DNA of 30,385 bases from DATAMF01 sp964472565. Its GTDB lineage: Bacteria > Chloroflexota > Anaerolineae > Aggregatilineales > Aggregatilineaceae. The DNA lies in assembly GCA_964472565.1 (NCBI GenBank), contig CAYYNB010000065.1:1-30385 (forward strand). Direction: 5' to 3'. The notes beneath the pieces are model-generated. The model was not told the DNA's origin and did not search any database. It saw only the letters and a program-made list of their open reading frames with translations. The position numbers and the translations under genes were made by a program. Numbering within the stretch: position 1 is the stretch's first letter; each line of letters opens with the position of its first letter. Of this stretch, positions 7,343-15,475 are shown in pieces.

Positions 7343-8371
7343 TCAGCGATCCATCCCTTCGGGCGCATAGACCGGGAACAGCGCGTCTTCCGCCGGGGGA
7401 TAGGGCGCATTCTCGGCGAAAGCATGGGCCTCATCGACTTCCTGACGCACGCGCTGCTCGATCTCCTGGAGCATGGCATCGGTGAGGATGCCTTTTTCGA
7501 GCAGATAAGCCTGGAAGCGCTTGATGGGGTCGCGCTGTTTCCAGTCTTCAACCTCATCCCGCGTGCGGTAGGTGCGATCATCGTCGTCTGACGAATGCGG
7601 CACGGGGCGGTAGGTTTTCGCTTCCAACAGAGTCGCGCCCTCGCCGCGCCGTGCCCGTTCGGCGGCTTCTTGTGTGGCACGGTAGGACGCCAGCACGTCG
7701 TTGCCATCGACCACCACGCCCTTGATGCCGAACATCGCAGCGCGATCCGCCACATTGGGCACCGCCATTTGCATATGCATGGGAACGGAGATGGCGTAAA
7801 CATTATTTTCAACCAGGCAGATTAGGGGGAGTTGGTGAACACCGGCCCAGTTCAGTCCTTCAAAAAAGTCGGCCTCGCTGGTCGATCCTTCGCCCAGGCT
7901 GGTCAGCACGACCCGATCTTCCTTCCGCATTTTGATCGCCAGGGCTGCTCCGGCAGCCTGCGGAACCTGGGTGCTCACCGGGCTGGAGGACGACAGTAGC
8001 CCCAGTTGACGGTTGCACCAGTGCGACGGCATCTGGCGCGATCCGCTGGTGGGTTCGCCATCTTTGCCAAAGACCCCCAGCATAAAGTCGCGCGGGGTGA
8101 TCCCCACACTCAGCGCCACCGCCAGATCGCGGTAGTAGAGATGCATGTAATCGTACCCGCGCCGCAGGGCATAAGCCGCGCCGACCTGAATGCCTTCGTG
8201 CCCGATCCCAGAAATATGAAAGGCGATTTTTCCCTGGCGATGCAGCACCCAGGTGCGTTCATCGAGGCGGCGCGCACGTACCATCTGCCAGTACATTTCG
8301 ACCAGCGTTGGAGGAGCCAGATCGATCCCGGTATCGTCGATCTGTTGCGCAGTTGTTACATCGGTTGCCAT
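7343..8371 (-). CDS. 2-oxoacid dehydrogenase E1 component, alpha subunit
   Basis: The 342-residue alpha subunit carries the thiamine-diphosphate site. The ThDP motif begins GEGSTSEADFFEG and ends VENN about 30 residues later. GEG rather than GDG in this place is common in branched-chain E1 alpha proteins. Other family landmarks are the N-terminal YWQMVRARRLDERTW, then HISGIGHEGIQVGAA, then FGKDGEPTSGSRQMPSHW, and the phosphorylation-loop-like region with YRTRDEVEDW. Together these favour a branched-chain or general 2-oxoacid substrate over strict pyruvate, but this is not decisive. ATG 8371 has an upstream AGGAG. It is the first gene of the operon E1 alpha, ABM-like, E1 beta, E2, and divergent from the MFS gene. 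A TATAAT sequence on the minus strand (8422-8417) could be its -10 element, without a clear -35. Confidence 0.93.
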   Translation of the reverse strand: MATDVTTAQQIDDTGIDLAPPTLVEMYWQMVRARRLDERTWVLHRQGKIAFHISGIGHEGIQVGAAYALRRGYDYMHLYYRDLAVALSVGITPRDFMLGVFGKDGEPTSGSRQMPSHWCNRQLGLLSSSSPVSTQVPQAAGAALAIKMRKEDRVVLTSLGEGSTSEADFFEGLNWAGVHQLPLICLVENNVYAISVPMHMQMAVPNVADRAAMFGIKGVVVDGNDVLASYRATQEAAERARRGEGATLLEAKTYRPVPHSSDDDDRTYRTRDEVEDWKQRDPIKRFQAYLLEKGILTDAMLQEIEQRVRQEVDEAHAFAENAPYPPAEDALFPVYAPEGMDR

Positions 8372-8539
8372 ACACTGCTCCTGAATGCTAAAGCGAGGAA
8401 TTTTCGTTTATTCAGGATTATAAACAATTTCAATGATAGGATACGAAAAAAACTGTAAATTTCCACCCGCTCTTGTGGACGGAACCGCGCGCGTCTCGTA
8501 GAATAACCTCGAATGGTCTTACCAGAAGTCTGAGGTGGT

Positions 8540-9820
8540 ATGTCCGACTCGCTTTCCATATCGCAGCGCGAAACCGCTTATCGTCGCAATTTCAAAGTGT
8601 TTCTCTTCGATTGGGTCATTTTCGCGGCGGCGATGGGCCTCATCAGTCCGGGATCGGTTATTCCCGACTTTATCCGCCGTCTGACCGACTCTGAAATTCT
8701 GATCGGGTTGTCGGGCAGCCTGTTCGACATCGGCTGGATGATGCCCCAGCTTTTTATGGCGCGCTATCTGGTGCGCGTCAGTCACAAAAAATGGTGGTTT
8801 ATCGGCCCCAACATTCCCGTTCGATTTGCCATCCTCATTTTTAGCGGCGTGATTGTTACCGTAGGGAAAGGGCATCCCGGCGCGATTCTGTTCGCCTTTC
8901 TGATCTGCTATGGTACGGCAGCCGTAGGTGATGGTCTGGTGGGGGTCCCCTGGGTGGATCTGTTGGGCAGCAGTCTGGACGATAAGCGGCGGGCGCGTTT
9001 ATTCGGACTTGGTACGGCGATTGTCGGCGTGATCACACTGGGTATTTCGCCGCTGGTGGGCTTGATTCTGAGCGACGATGGCCCCACTTTTCCCAACAAT
9101 TACGCCTTACTATTTGGGGTGGCGGGACTCTTCTTTGCACTGTCGATTCCCATCGGTTTGCTGATTCACGAACTGCCTGGCGGTCAGGCCGTCGAAAATG
9201 CGCCTACCTTCCGCGAATTTATACCCGAACTGGGGCGTGTGCTGCGTCACGATCTGCCCTTCCGTGCGATGGTGATCACACGGCTGCTGTCCAGCCTGTT
9301 CACCACGATGGCCGGACCATTTTATATTGGGTTTGCCACCACCCAACTGGATGTGGCGAGCGGGACCGCAGTCAGCATTTATATTGCGATGAATACGACG
9401 GGGAGTGTTACCGGCGCGCTGATCTACTCCTGGATGGGGATTCGCCATAATCTCCTGTTTATCCGCTCGTCGCTGCTTATCGCCACGCTGCTGCCAGCCA
9501 GCGCGCTGCTGGCAAGTGAGGTCGGCCCGCTGCCCCTTTACATCGGCTACTTTATCTCTGGGCTGGCGCTCAGCAATTTGTTCACCAGCTATCTGAACTG
9601 GATCATCCAGCATGCCACACCTACCCAGCGCCCCGTTTATACGGGCCTGTTTAATACGGTAGCGGCGGTGGGCTTGCTCATAGGGCCACTGATCGGCGGC
9701 CTGATTGTGCAGGAGATCAGCTTTGAAGCGGTGTTTGCAGCGGCCCTCGTGCTGATCCTCGGCGCGTTTTTCGTCGTGACGCGCTTTATTCCGGCGGAGC
9801 ACCCAAGTTCCAACGGCTAG
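8540..9820 (+). CDS. Major facilitator superfamily transporter
   Basis: This 426-residue protein has about twelve hydrophobic helices and the MFS two-half layout. The first half includes SDSLF-type turns (IGLSGSLFDIGWMMPQLFMARYLV), and a cytoplasmic loop with DDKRRARLFGLGTAIVG links helices 4-5. A charged central loop (about 205-235) separates the halves. I cannot tell the substrate. The pattern is like the poorly characterised MFS proteins common in Chloroflexota and Firmicutes, not like a named drug or sugar carrier. A strong ribosome-binding site (GAGGTGG) lies just before ATG 8540. The gene is monocistronic, with a perfect terminator right after it. Confidence 0.85.
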   Translation: MSDSLSISQRETAYRRNFKVFLFDWVIFAAAMGLISPGSVIPDFIRRLTDSEILIGLSGSLFDIGWMMPQLFMARYLVRVSHKKWWFIGPNIPVRFAILIFSGVIVTVGKGHPGAILFAFLICYGTAAVGDGLVGVPWVDLLGSSLDDKRRARLFGLGTAIVGVITLGISPLVGLILSDDGPTFPNNYALLFGVAGLFFALSIPIGLLIHELPGGQAVENAPTFREFIPELGRVLRHDLPFRAMVITRLLSSLFTTMAGPFYIGFATTQLDVASGTAVSIYIAMNTTGSVTGALIYSWMGIRHNLLFIRSSLLIATLLPASALLASEVGPLPLYIGYFISGLALSNLFTSYLNWIIQHATPTQRPVYTGLFNTVAAVGLLIGPLIGGLIVQEISFEAVFAAALVLILGAFFVVTRFIPAEHPSSNG

Positions 9821-9824
9821 TCAT

Positions 9825-9855
9825 AAAAACGGCAGGTGAGCATCCTGCCGTTTTC
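9825..9855. terminator. Bidirectional rho-independent terminator
   Basis: AAAACGGCAGG (9826-9836) and CCTGCCGTTTT (9844-9854) make a perfect 11-bp stem with a 7-base loop. There are T-runs on the 3' side of both strands. It closes the MFS gene on the plus strand and also lies directly after the TAA at 9861-9863 of the minus-strand frame described next. Confidence 0.9.
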
Positions 9856-9860
9856 CCCGG

Positions 9861-10081
9861 TTAAGGTATCAAGGTGCGGATACCGTCCGCTTCCTCAACG
9901 GCCCAGCCCTCGACTCCAGCGGCGGTCTGAACCATCCGCCTTAACCAGGATAATAAGTATGCGGTAGTTGTTCGCTGCCGGTCTGGGCCACCGCAGGCGG
10001 CACCGGGATAGCAGCTAAACCCAATACCAGCGCGGAACATAGCCATAAACTGGCGAACAGCCAGCCTTTTAACGCTCGCAT
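9861..10081 (-). pseudogene. Small secreted protein, signal peptide followed by an apparent frame break
   Basis: ATG 10081 follows AGGAGG with 4 bases between. It begins a clear Sec signal peptide: MRALKGW, a hydrophobic core (LFASLWLCSALVLGLAAI), then PVPPAVAQ with a probable cleavage after AVA. This frame stops after only 46 residues (TAA at 9941-9943). A different frame, offset by -1, stays open through the same region. It continues past that stop to TAA at 9861-9863, just before the terminator, ending in VEGWAVEEADGIRTLIP. Either the gene is a genuine 46-residue secreted peptide (9941-10081), or a frame shift split a roughly 72-residue secreted protein. The placement of the terminator right after the second stop favours the latter. 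I do not recognise a family. Confidence 0.4.
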
Positions 10082-10094
10082 ACATCCTCCTCAC

Positions 10095-10416
10095 CGTTCT
10101 GATCGATACGCACCTGATTATTATGCCGCAAAGCGTTAAGCCCGATACCTACGGACAGACCTGCCAGTTGACGTTCAATTTTCCTATAATCTACGTGCGA
10201 GGATAAAAAGCGCTGCTTCAAATAAAAAGCTGTTTTTTTACTATTTAATTTTGTATAATCAGATAGAGAAGACTTTCACGCTCTTATAAAATCCTCGATC
10301 TTGTGAAAAACGTCGCCTTTCCCGCTCACAACTTATCATGACGACGTAACAAGCTATGTGGCGTGAACCAAACGCTTTCAAAAGTTATGCGCGTACCTTA
10401 ACTTGGAGTACAACAC
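10095..10416. other. Long AT-rich intergenic region upstream of the oxidase operon
   Basis: This 322-base gap holds no convincing gene. It contains two TATAAT hexamers on the plus strand (10185-10190 and 10254-10259). The first has TTGACG only 11 bases upstream, too close for a standard promoter. The second, with only a poor TGTTTT 17 bases upstream, would give a leader of about 150 bases. GGAG at 10405-10408 serves as ribosome-binding site for ctaC. The length suggests regulated transcription of the oxidase genes, but I see no clear repeat operator. Confidence 0.5.
10254..10259 (+). promoter_or_regulatory. Candidate -10 element for the oxidase operon
   Basis: A perfect TATAAT hexamer lies in an AT-rich stretch about 158 bases before the ctaC start. 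The -35 region (TGTTTT at 10231-10236) is poor, so an activator may be needed if this is the promoter. Confidence 0.35.
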
Positions 10417-11484
10417 ATGAAACGTCTGCTTTCTCATCGATGGTTCAGACTCATCGTCTGGACAATAGGCGGCGCACTGGTAGTTCCGGCGCGCGTGTGG
10501 GCACATGGCTCATCCGAGGGTGGGGCGGGCACGGACAACATCGAAAAACTGTTCAACTTTACCCTGTTGCTGGCTATCCCCGTCTTTATTCTGGTCGAGG
10601 GGCTGTTGGTTTATGCGATGGTGCGCTACCGCCGCCGCCGCGCCGATGAGGTTCCCGAACAGGTCGAAGGGAATACGCCGCTGGAAATCGCCTGGACGGT
10701 TTTATCGTTTGCGATTATCGCTGTCCTGTTCTTTTTGACTTACCGCGCCCTTCAAACCGATTATCGGGCTGAGGCTGATCGCGAAGACAGCGAACCCTAT
10801 ATGACCGTGCGGGTCAACGCCCACCGGTTTTATTGGCGTTTCTACTATGAGTTACCCGGCGTGGATATGAAAATTCCCGGCACAACCAATGACCTGTATG
10901 TCCCGGTTGGTCAGAATATTCTGTTGGAAATTACGTCGGCAGATGTAATTCATAGTTTTTGGGTGCCCGATCTGGCCGGGAAAGTGGATGCTATTCCGGG
11001 ATATGTCAATACCATGTGGCTCCCCACCCCTCAAGTTGGCACCTATGACGGCGAATGTGCGGAATACTGCGGAACGCTGCACTGGAATATGCCCATCCAT
11101 GTCCATGTTCTGGAACAGGCCGATTTCGACGAATGGATTGTCGAGTCTACCGCTTTTAAGCCGGTAGGCACCGATCTCAACGTTGAACTCCCCGCCGGTG
11201 ATCCGCAGAAGGGTGATAAGCTGTTCCATTCTGAGGAACTCAACTGTATCGGATGCCATGCGGCTGAGGATGGCGTGGGACCGGCCTTAACCGGCCTGGG
11301 TGCACGGGCGGAAGATCGGCGTGAAGGTTACTCGGCTGAACTGTATTTGCATGAGGCAATTGTTGATCCGTGCGCGTATGATGTCGCGGGCTTCAACTGT
11401 GAAGTGATGCCACACGACTATGGCGAACGCCTGAATGCTCAGATGTTGGTCGATCTGATCGCCTATCTCGCGCAGCACGAATAA
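10417..11484 (+). CDS. ctaC: Cytochrome c oxidase subunit II with fused cytochrome c domain (caa3 type)
   Basis: Subunit II accepts electrons at its CuA centre and passes them to subunit I. This 355-residue protein starts with a signal sequence ending near VWAHG (about residue 30), then two membrane helices (about 46-68 and 90-108). The CuA domain has His179 (VIHSFWVPDLAGK) and the cluster CAEYCGTLHWNM, giving Cys214, Cys218, His222 and Met225. A C-terminal cytochrome c domain carries CIGCH (Cys277, Cys280, His281), with a probable Met axial ligand in CEVMPHDY. The fused cytochrome defines a caa3-type enzyme that can receive electrons from a soluble or membrane carrier without a separate cytochrome c. 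It is first in a four-gene operon, 20 bases before ctaD. Confidence 0.96.
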   Translation: MKRLLSHRWFRLIVWTIGGALVVPARVWAHGSSEGGAGTDNIEKLFNFTLLLAIPVFILVEGLLVYAMVRYRRRRADEVPEQVEGNTPLEIAWTVLSFAIIAVLFFLTYRALQTDYRAEADREDSEPYMTVRVNAHRFYWRFYYELPGVDMKIPGTTNDLYVPVGQNILLEITSADVIHSFWVPDLAGKVDAIPGYVNTMWLPTPQVGTYDGECAEYCGTLHWNMPIHVHVLEQADFDEWIVESTAFKPVGTDLNVELPAGDPQKGDKLFHSEELNCIGCHAAEDGVGPALTGLGARAEDRREGYSAELYLHEAIVDPCAYDVAGFNCEVMPHDYGERLNAQMLVDLIAYLAQHE

Positions 11485-11504
11485 CGAGTGGTGGAGAATA
11501 GTTA

Positions 11505-13160
11505 ATGACTACTGTCGCACAAACACATCCTCGGCCCGGAATTCGCAAACCGTCGGGGATTATGGAATGGGTGATGACGGTCGATCATAAAAAGATCGGC
11601 ATTATGTATGTGCTCACCTCGTTCACCTTTTTTGTGTTTGGGGTTATTCTGGCCCAACTGATGCGTGCCGAACTGACCGCGCCCGGTAAACAGTTCGTTA
11701 CGCCCGAAACCTACAACCAGCTTTTTTCCATGCACGGCACAACGATGATCTTTATGTTCATCATTCCGTTTTCGGCGGGCTTTGCCAACTACGTCGTCCC
11801 GCTGATTATCGGCGCGCGGGATATGGCTTTTCCACGGCTGAATGCGCTGAGTTACTGGTTCTTTTTGTTCGGCGGTCTGACGGTGTACTCCGGCTTTTTC
11901 GTTGATGGCGGCGCAGCGGCCAACGGCTGGACTTCGTACCCGCCGCTCAGCACGAAAGCCTATTCTCCCGGTCACGGCACGGATTTGTGGCTGCTGGGGC
12001 TGACGCTGATCGGTACCTCATCCTTGGTTGGCGGGATCAACTTTATCACCACAATTCTGCGTTTCCGCGCACCGGGTATGACGCTGATGCGCATGCCCCT
12101 GTTCGCCTGGACCATTCTAACGATGGCCTTTATGATCCTGTTCGCCACGCCCATTCTGACGGGTGGGTTCGCCATGCTCTTCGCGGATCGGAATTTTGGG
12201 ACTCAGTTTTATAACGCCGCAGCGGGGGGCGACCCGGTGTTGTGGCAGCATTTCTTCTGGTTCTATTCGCATCCTGCCGTGTATATCATCATTCTCCCGG
12301 CGATGGGGGTGGTATCCGAAGTGCTGCCTGTCTTCTCGCGCCGCCCGATTTTTGGTTATACCGCGCTGGTGATCTCCACCATTCTGATCGGTGTGTTGGG
12401 GTTTGGTACATGGTCACACCATATGTTTACGGTGGGCCTGCCGCCGGGAGTCGAAGCCTTTTTCGTCTTCAGCACGATGCTGATCGCCGTGCCCACCGGA
12501 GTCAAGGTCTTTAACTGGGTCTTCACGCTGATCGGCGGATCGCTGGTCTTCACCACCCCTATGCTTTACGCAATAGGCTTCCTGGCATCGTTCCTCATCG
12601 GCGGTATCACGGGCGTTTTCCAGTCGCTGCTGCCCATCGATGAACAGGTTCATGACTCCTACTGGATCGTCGCGCACCTGCACTATACCCTGTTTGGCGG
12701 CGGCGCGTTTGGCATGTTCGCCGGGATGTATTACTGGTGGCCCAAGATGTTCGGCTACCAACTGAACGAACGCCTGGGCAAAATCCAGTTCTGGACGCTG
12801 CTGATCGGCTTCCATATTACCTATTTTCCGATGCATCTCGCCGGGCTGTGGGGCATGCCGCGCCGCATTTTTGACTACAGGGATGAACCAAGTTGGGTGA
12901 TGGTGCAGCAGATGGCTACCATCGGCGGCATCATCATGGGTATTTCGGTGCTGATTCTGATCTACAACATGATCCGCAGTGCGCTGCATCATGAACCGGC
13001 GGGCAACGATCCCTGGGAAGGCGACACGCTCGAATGGACCACGACCTCACCGCCGCCCGACTATAATTTCGCCCAAATTCCGGTGGTCCACAGCCGCCGT
13101 CCGGCCCGCGATTTGCGTTTAGGGGTTGTATCTGCCGATGAGGGGGCAAATCACGCATGA
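11505..13160 (+). CDS. ctaD: Cytochrome c oxidase subunit I (A2-type haem-copper oxidase)
   Basis: This is the catalytic subunit, reducing O2 to water and pumping protons. It has 551 residues with the standard twelve-helix core. The haem and CuB histidines sit in familiar motifs: HGTTMIFMF, WFYSHPAVYI (His256 ligating CuB, Tyr260 cross-link candidate), TWSHHMF and AHLHYTLFGG. The D-channel glutamate of the GHPEVY motif is absent. Instead Tyr254-Ser255 precede HPAVY, the YSHP signature of A2-type oxidases as in Rhodothermus and Thermus caa3. The ATG at 11505 follows GGTGGAGAATAGTTA. The 3' end overlaps ctaE by 4 bases (ATGA), implying coupled translation. Confidence 0.97.
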   Translation: MTTVAQTHPRPGIRKPSGIMEWVMTVDHKKIGIMYVLTSFTFFVFGVILAQLMRAELTAPGKQFVTPETYNQLFSMHGTTMIFMFIIPFSAGFANYVVPLIIGARDMAFPRLNALSYWFFLFGGLTVYSGFFVDGGAAANGWTSYPPLSTKAYSPGHGTDLWLLGLTLIGTSSLVGGINFITTILRFRAPGMTLMRMPLFAWTILTMAFMILFATPILTGGFAMLFADRNFGTQFYNAAAGGDPVLWQHFFWFYSHPAVYIIILPAMGVVSEVLPVFSRRPIFGYTALVISTILIGVLGFGTWSHHMFTVGLPPGVEAFFVFSTMLIAVPTGVKVFNWVFTLIGGSLVFTTPMLYAIGFLASFLIGGITGVFQSLLPIDEQVHDSYWIVAHLHYTLFGGGAFGMFAGMYYWWPKMFGYQLNERLGKIQFWTLLIGFHITYFPMHLAGLWGMPRRIFDYRDEPSWVMVQQMATIGGIIMGISVLILIYNMIRSALHHEPAGNDPWEGDTLEWTTTSPPPDYNFAQIPVVHSRRPARDLRLGVVSADEGANHA

Positions 13161-13972
13161 GCCAGCCAATTTTGATGCGCGAAACTGATGAGATCATCAG
13201 CCTAAATGAAGAAGCACAGGTCGTGGTCCTGGCGGGGGAAGAAGAAGAAATTCACCTGCCTGCACCGAGCATTGGTCCCATCGTCCTTTCGGTAGGCGCG
13301 CTACTGCTCCTCTTGAGCACGCTGAATCCAATTTTTCTGGTGCCCGCCGTCCCCATTTTAGGGTTTGGTCTGTGGCGCATGATCCACTTCCCTGATATTC
13401 AACTGCATGCCCATTGGCTGCGCGGCCTGAATGATCGCAAAATGGGCATGTGGATTTTCCTGGCGTCCGAAGTGCTGTTTTTCGGTTCGCTGGTCGGGGC
13501 GTTTCTTTTTTTCAAACTCGGAGATCGTTTCCCCGAAAACATCCATGAAATCCTGAACCTGCCGCTGGCAACCGTCGGCACGTCGGTGCTCATCGTCAGC
13601 AGTTTCGCCGTCGTGATGGGCCTGGAAGCGCTTCAGGCCAACGATAAGCGCGTCTTCGCCAACTGGATGGGTGTCACACTGCTGTTGGGATTATCCTTCC
13701 TGGCGATTCAGGCCGTCGAATGGACCAAACTGTTTAACCATCACATCGACGAAAAAACCATGTTCGGCACGGCGTTTTTTGTCACCACAGGTTTTCATGG
13801 TTTGCATGTATTCGGTGGGGTGGCGTGGCTGGCTATTGTCCTGTTCCGCGCCCGCTTCCAGCAGGCCTACTCCGCCGAAAACTACCTCGGCGTGGAACTG
13901 TTTGGCCTCTACTGGCACTTCGTCGATATTGTGTGGATCGTGCTGTTCACGGTCATCTATCTGATCAAGTAG
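13157..13972 (+). CDS. ctaE: Cytochrome c oxidase subunit III
   Basis: This 271-residue integral membrane protein stabilises the oxidase core. After a cytosolic acidic N-terminus (about 1-35), two helices (about 36-78) precede the standard five-helix part. Family landmarks are KMGMWIFLASEVLFFGSL, the TTGFHGLHVFGG segment, and YWHFVDIVWIVLFTVIYL at the C-terminus. Counting the first two helices gives seven, as in full-size subunit III proteins. It overlaps ctaD by 4 bases and is followed after 9 bases by the subunit IV-like gene. Confidence 0.94.
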   Translation: MSQPILMRETDEIISLNEEAQVVVLAGEEEEIHLPAPSIGPIVLSVGALLLLLSTLNPIFLVPAVPILGFGLWRMIHFPDIQLHAHWLRGLNDRKMGMWIFLASEVLFFGSLVGAFLFFKLGDRFPENIHEILNLPLATVGTSVLIVSSFAVVMGLEALQANDKRVFANWMGVTLLLGLSFLAIQAVEWTKLFNHHIDEKTMFGTAFFVTTGFHGLHVFGGVAWLAIVLFRARFQQAYSAENYLGVELFGLYWHFVDIVWIVLFTVIYLIK

Positions 13973-13981
13973 GAGCGGCGC

Positions 13982-14575
13982 ATGGATACCGACCTGGTTC
14001 TCTTTCTGACATTATGGGCCGCTTTCGGCGCGTTGATAGGAGGGGTGATCACGCCGCTGATCGTCTCGGAGCGCAAATTCAATGAATGGCTGGCCGCGCT
14101 GATCGGCGTTGTCGTCGGCATGGTGGGCAGCGTGGTGCTGCTGGTTCCGCTGTGGCTGGCCTTGTCGCGCTTCCTCAAACCGGGCGACCACACCGAACGC
14201 CCCTGGCAGCGTGACGCTCTCACCATCGAAGAGGCCGAGGCGCTGGCTGCCAAATCGATTAATCCCGTCGCCCCGCTGGGCAAAAATTTCTGGCCCGCTC
14301 AGCCTGCCGAACATGTTCATTCGCACCGCATGACCTACCTGGGTGTGTTTCTGGCGCTCGCCGCGATTACTGCCGTCGAGGTCACACTCACCTATCTCGA
14401 TCTGGGCTTCTCGGTGACGCTCCCGCTGGTTTTTCTGTCACTCTCTAAAGCGGTGTTGGTCGTGATGTATTTTATGCATCTGCGCTACGAGAATCGCTGG
14501 TACTCCGCCATGTTCGCCCTATCGCTGCCCTTCGTCGCGCTTATTCTGATCGTGTTGGCGGCGGCTGCACCGTAA
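13982..14575 (+). CDS. Cytochrome c oxidase subunit IV-like protein with an extra N-terminal membrane domain
   Basis: The 197-residue protein has two parts. The C-terminal part (about 110-197) matches the small bacterial oxidase subunit IV (COX4/CtaF type). It has three helices, with LVFLSLSKAVLVVMYFMHLRYE the recognisable core. The N-terminal part (about 1-70) has two glycine-rich helices (FGALIGGVITPLIV and AALIGVVVGMVGSVVLLV) that are not part of ordinary subunit IV. They resemble the glycine-rich transmembrane modules of small envelope proteins. A charged linker (about 70-108) joins them. It starts 9 bases after ctaE with AGGAGCGGCGC upstream, and is the last gene before a strong terminator. 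The function of the extra domain is unknown. Assembly or stability of the oxidase is a guess. Confidence 0.82.
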   Translation: MDTDLVLFLTLWAAFGALIGGVITPLIVSERKFNEWLAALIGVVVGMVGSVVLLVPLWLALSRFLKPGDHTERPWQRDALTIEEAEALAAKSINPVAPLGKNFWPAQPAEHVHSHRMTYLGVFLALAAITAVEVTLTYLDLGFSVTLPLVFLSLSKAVLVVMYFMHLRYENRWYSAMFALSLPFVALILIVLAAAAP

Positions 14576-14599
14576 TTCGACAAGTCGTGTAAACTAGTC

Positions 14600-14633
14600 A
14601 ACGTCCCGTCAGGTTAGGGACGTTTTCTTTTTA
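14600..14633 (+). terminator. Rho-independent terminator of the oxidase operon
   Basis: AACGTCCC (14600-14607) and GGGACGTT (14617-14624) form an 8-bp stem with a 9-base loop, followed by TTTTCTTTTT. It ends the ctaCDE-IV unit. Confidence 0.88.
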
Positions 14634-14647
14634 GGGATAAATGGATC

Positions 14648-15073
14648 ATGCACGGAACCTATTGGCTTCGCCCCAACCAACTGCTGGCCGGACCCTATCC
14701 CCATGAGGTAGAAACCATCTTAGGGCTGGGTGTCACCTGTTTTGTAGACCTGACGGAAGCGGGGGAGTTAAAACCCTATCTACTGCCGGATCATGTCCAG
14801 CATCACCGGCTGTCGATTCCTGACTACAGCACGCCTACGCCGGATCACGTTCGCCGCATTCTCGATACGATTGACGCGGCCCTGGTGGAAGGGCACGTGG
14901 TGTATGTACACTGCTGGGGCGGCATCGGGCGCACGGGGACGATCATGGGTTGTTATCTTGTCCGGCATGGGATGGTGGGTGATGCCGCCCTGGAAACCAT
15001 TTCGCGCTTACGTGGGCGGTGTTCTCCTGAAACCGAAGAACAGTTCAATCTGGTGCGGAACTGGAGCGGCTGA
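14648..15073 (+). CDS. Dual-specificity-type protein phosphatase
   Basis: This 141-residue single-domain cysteine phosphatase carries the P-loop HCWGGIGRTG, with catalytic Cys89 and Arg95. An upstream Asp59 in SIPDYSTPTPD is in the position of the general acid. This arrangement, the small size and the absence of extra domains fit the dual-specificity or atypical tyrosine phosphatase group. It removes phosphate from protein Ser/Thr/Tyr or from other small phosphorylated molecules. The substrate cannot be told. No kinase is adjacent. The protein is predicted cytosolic. It starts 15 bases after the oxidase terminator, so its own promoter must lie within or just after that hairpin, or read-through supplies it. 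A lipoprotein gene follows after 71 bases. Confidence 0.85.
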   Translation: MHGTYWLRPNQLLAGPYPHEVETILGLGVTCFVDLTEAGELKPYLLPDHVQHHRLSIPDYSTPTPDHVRRILDTIDAALVEGHVVYVHCWGGIGRTGTIMGCYLVRHGMVGDAALETISRLRGRCSPETEEQFNLVRNWSG

Positions 15074-15144
15074 TATTCGGAACTTACAAACACCCTGCGT
15101 CGTCATAACGGTATCGAATGGGATACACGAAATAAGGTGACGGC

Positions 15145-15444
15145 ATGTTTAGGCTAATCGTTTTGGTCGTAGGTCTTCTGCTGCTGGCGGGATGCAGCGT
15201 GTTAGAAACTGTGTTGGAACAGGCCAGCACATCGGATAATCCGCCCGCGACGGTTGAACCCGAATCGTATACGGCGTGTGGCTGTGGCTGCTGTTTTAAC
15301 GTGGAGCCACGCGAAGTTTGCCTGTACCATGCTCAGGGTGACAGCATGTCAGCGGTAATTGCGGAAGATCAAAGCATGGCGCAAAGTCCCGATTGCGCGT
15401 TCGTGGGATGTTCGGCGGGGGCATTATACCGCTACTGCGACTGA
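15145..15444 (+). CDS. Small cysteine-rich lipoprotein
   Basis: This 99-residue protein has a type II signal peptide: MFRLIVLVVGLLLLAGC gives a lipobox LAGC with the lipidated Cys17. It is therefore anchored to the outer face of the cytoplasmic membrane. The mature part carries eight more cysteines, four in the cluster ACGCGCC and four spread to the C-terminus (ending YCD). This suggests disulfides or metal binding. AAGGTGA before ATG 15145 supports the start. I do not recognise a named family. A metal-binding or small disulfide-stabilised extracellular domain is the best description. Confidence 0.7.
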   Translation: MFRLIVLVVGLLLLAGCSVLETVLEQASTSDNPPATVEPESYTACGCGCCFNVEPREVCLYHAQGDSMSAVIAEDQSMAQSPDCAFVGCSAGALYRYCD

Positions 15445-15450
15445 TGGCTG

Positions 15451-15475
15451 GGTGGGGAGCCTTCAAACTCCCCCC
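15451..15475. terminator. GC-rich hairpin between convergent genes
   Basis: GGGGAG (15454-15459) pairs with CTCCCC (15468-15473) around an 8-base loop, in the 30-base gap between the lipoprotein and HAD genes. No long T-run follows, so function is tentative. Confidence 0.35.

Noticed and set aside
7342..7812. N-terminal extension of the ABM-like frame
   Set aside because: It runs inside E1 alpha in another frame. The ATG at 7341 after the E1 alpha stop is the sensible start.
10168..10190. TTGACG and TATAAT upstream of the oxidase operon as a promoter
   Set aside because: The spacing is only 11 bases, too short for a sigma70 promoter with these two hexamers.
12414..12992. 192-residue minus-strand frame in ctaD
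   Set aside because: Antisense to subunit I, with shadow-type composition.
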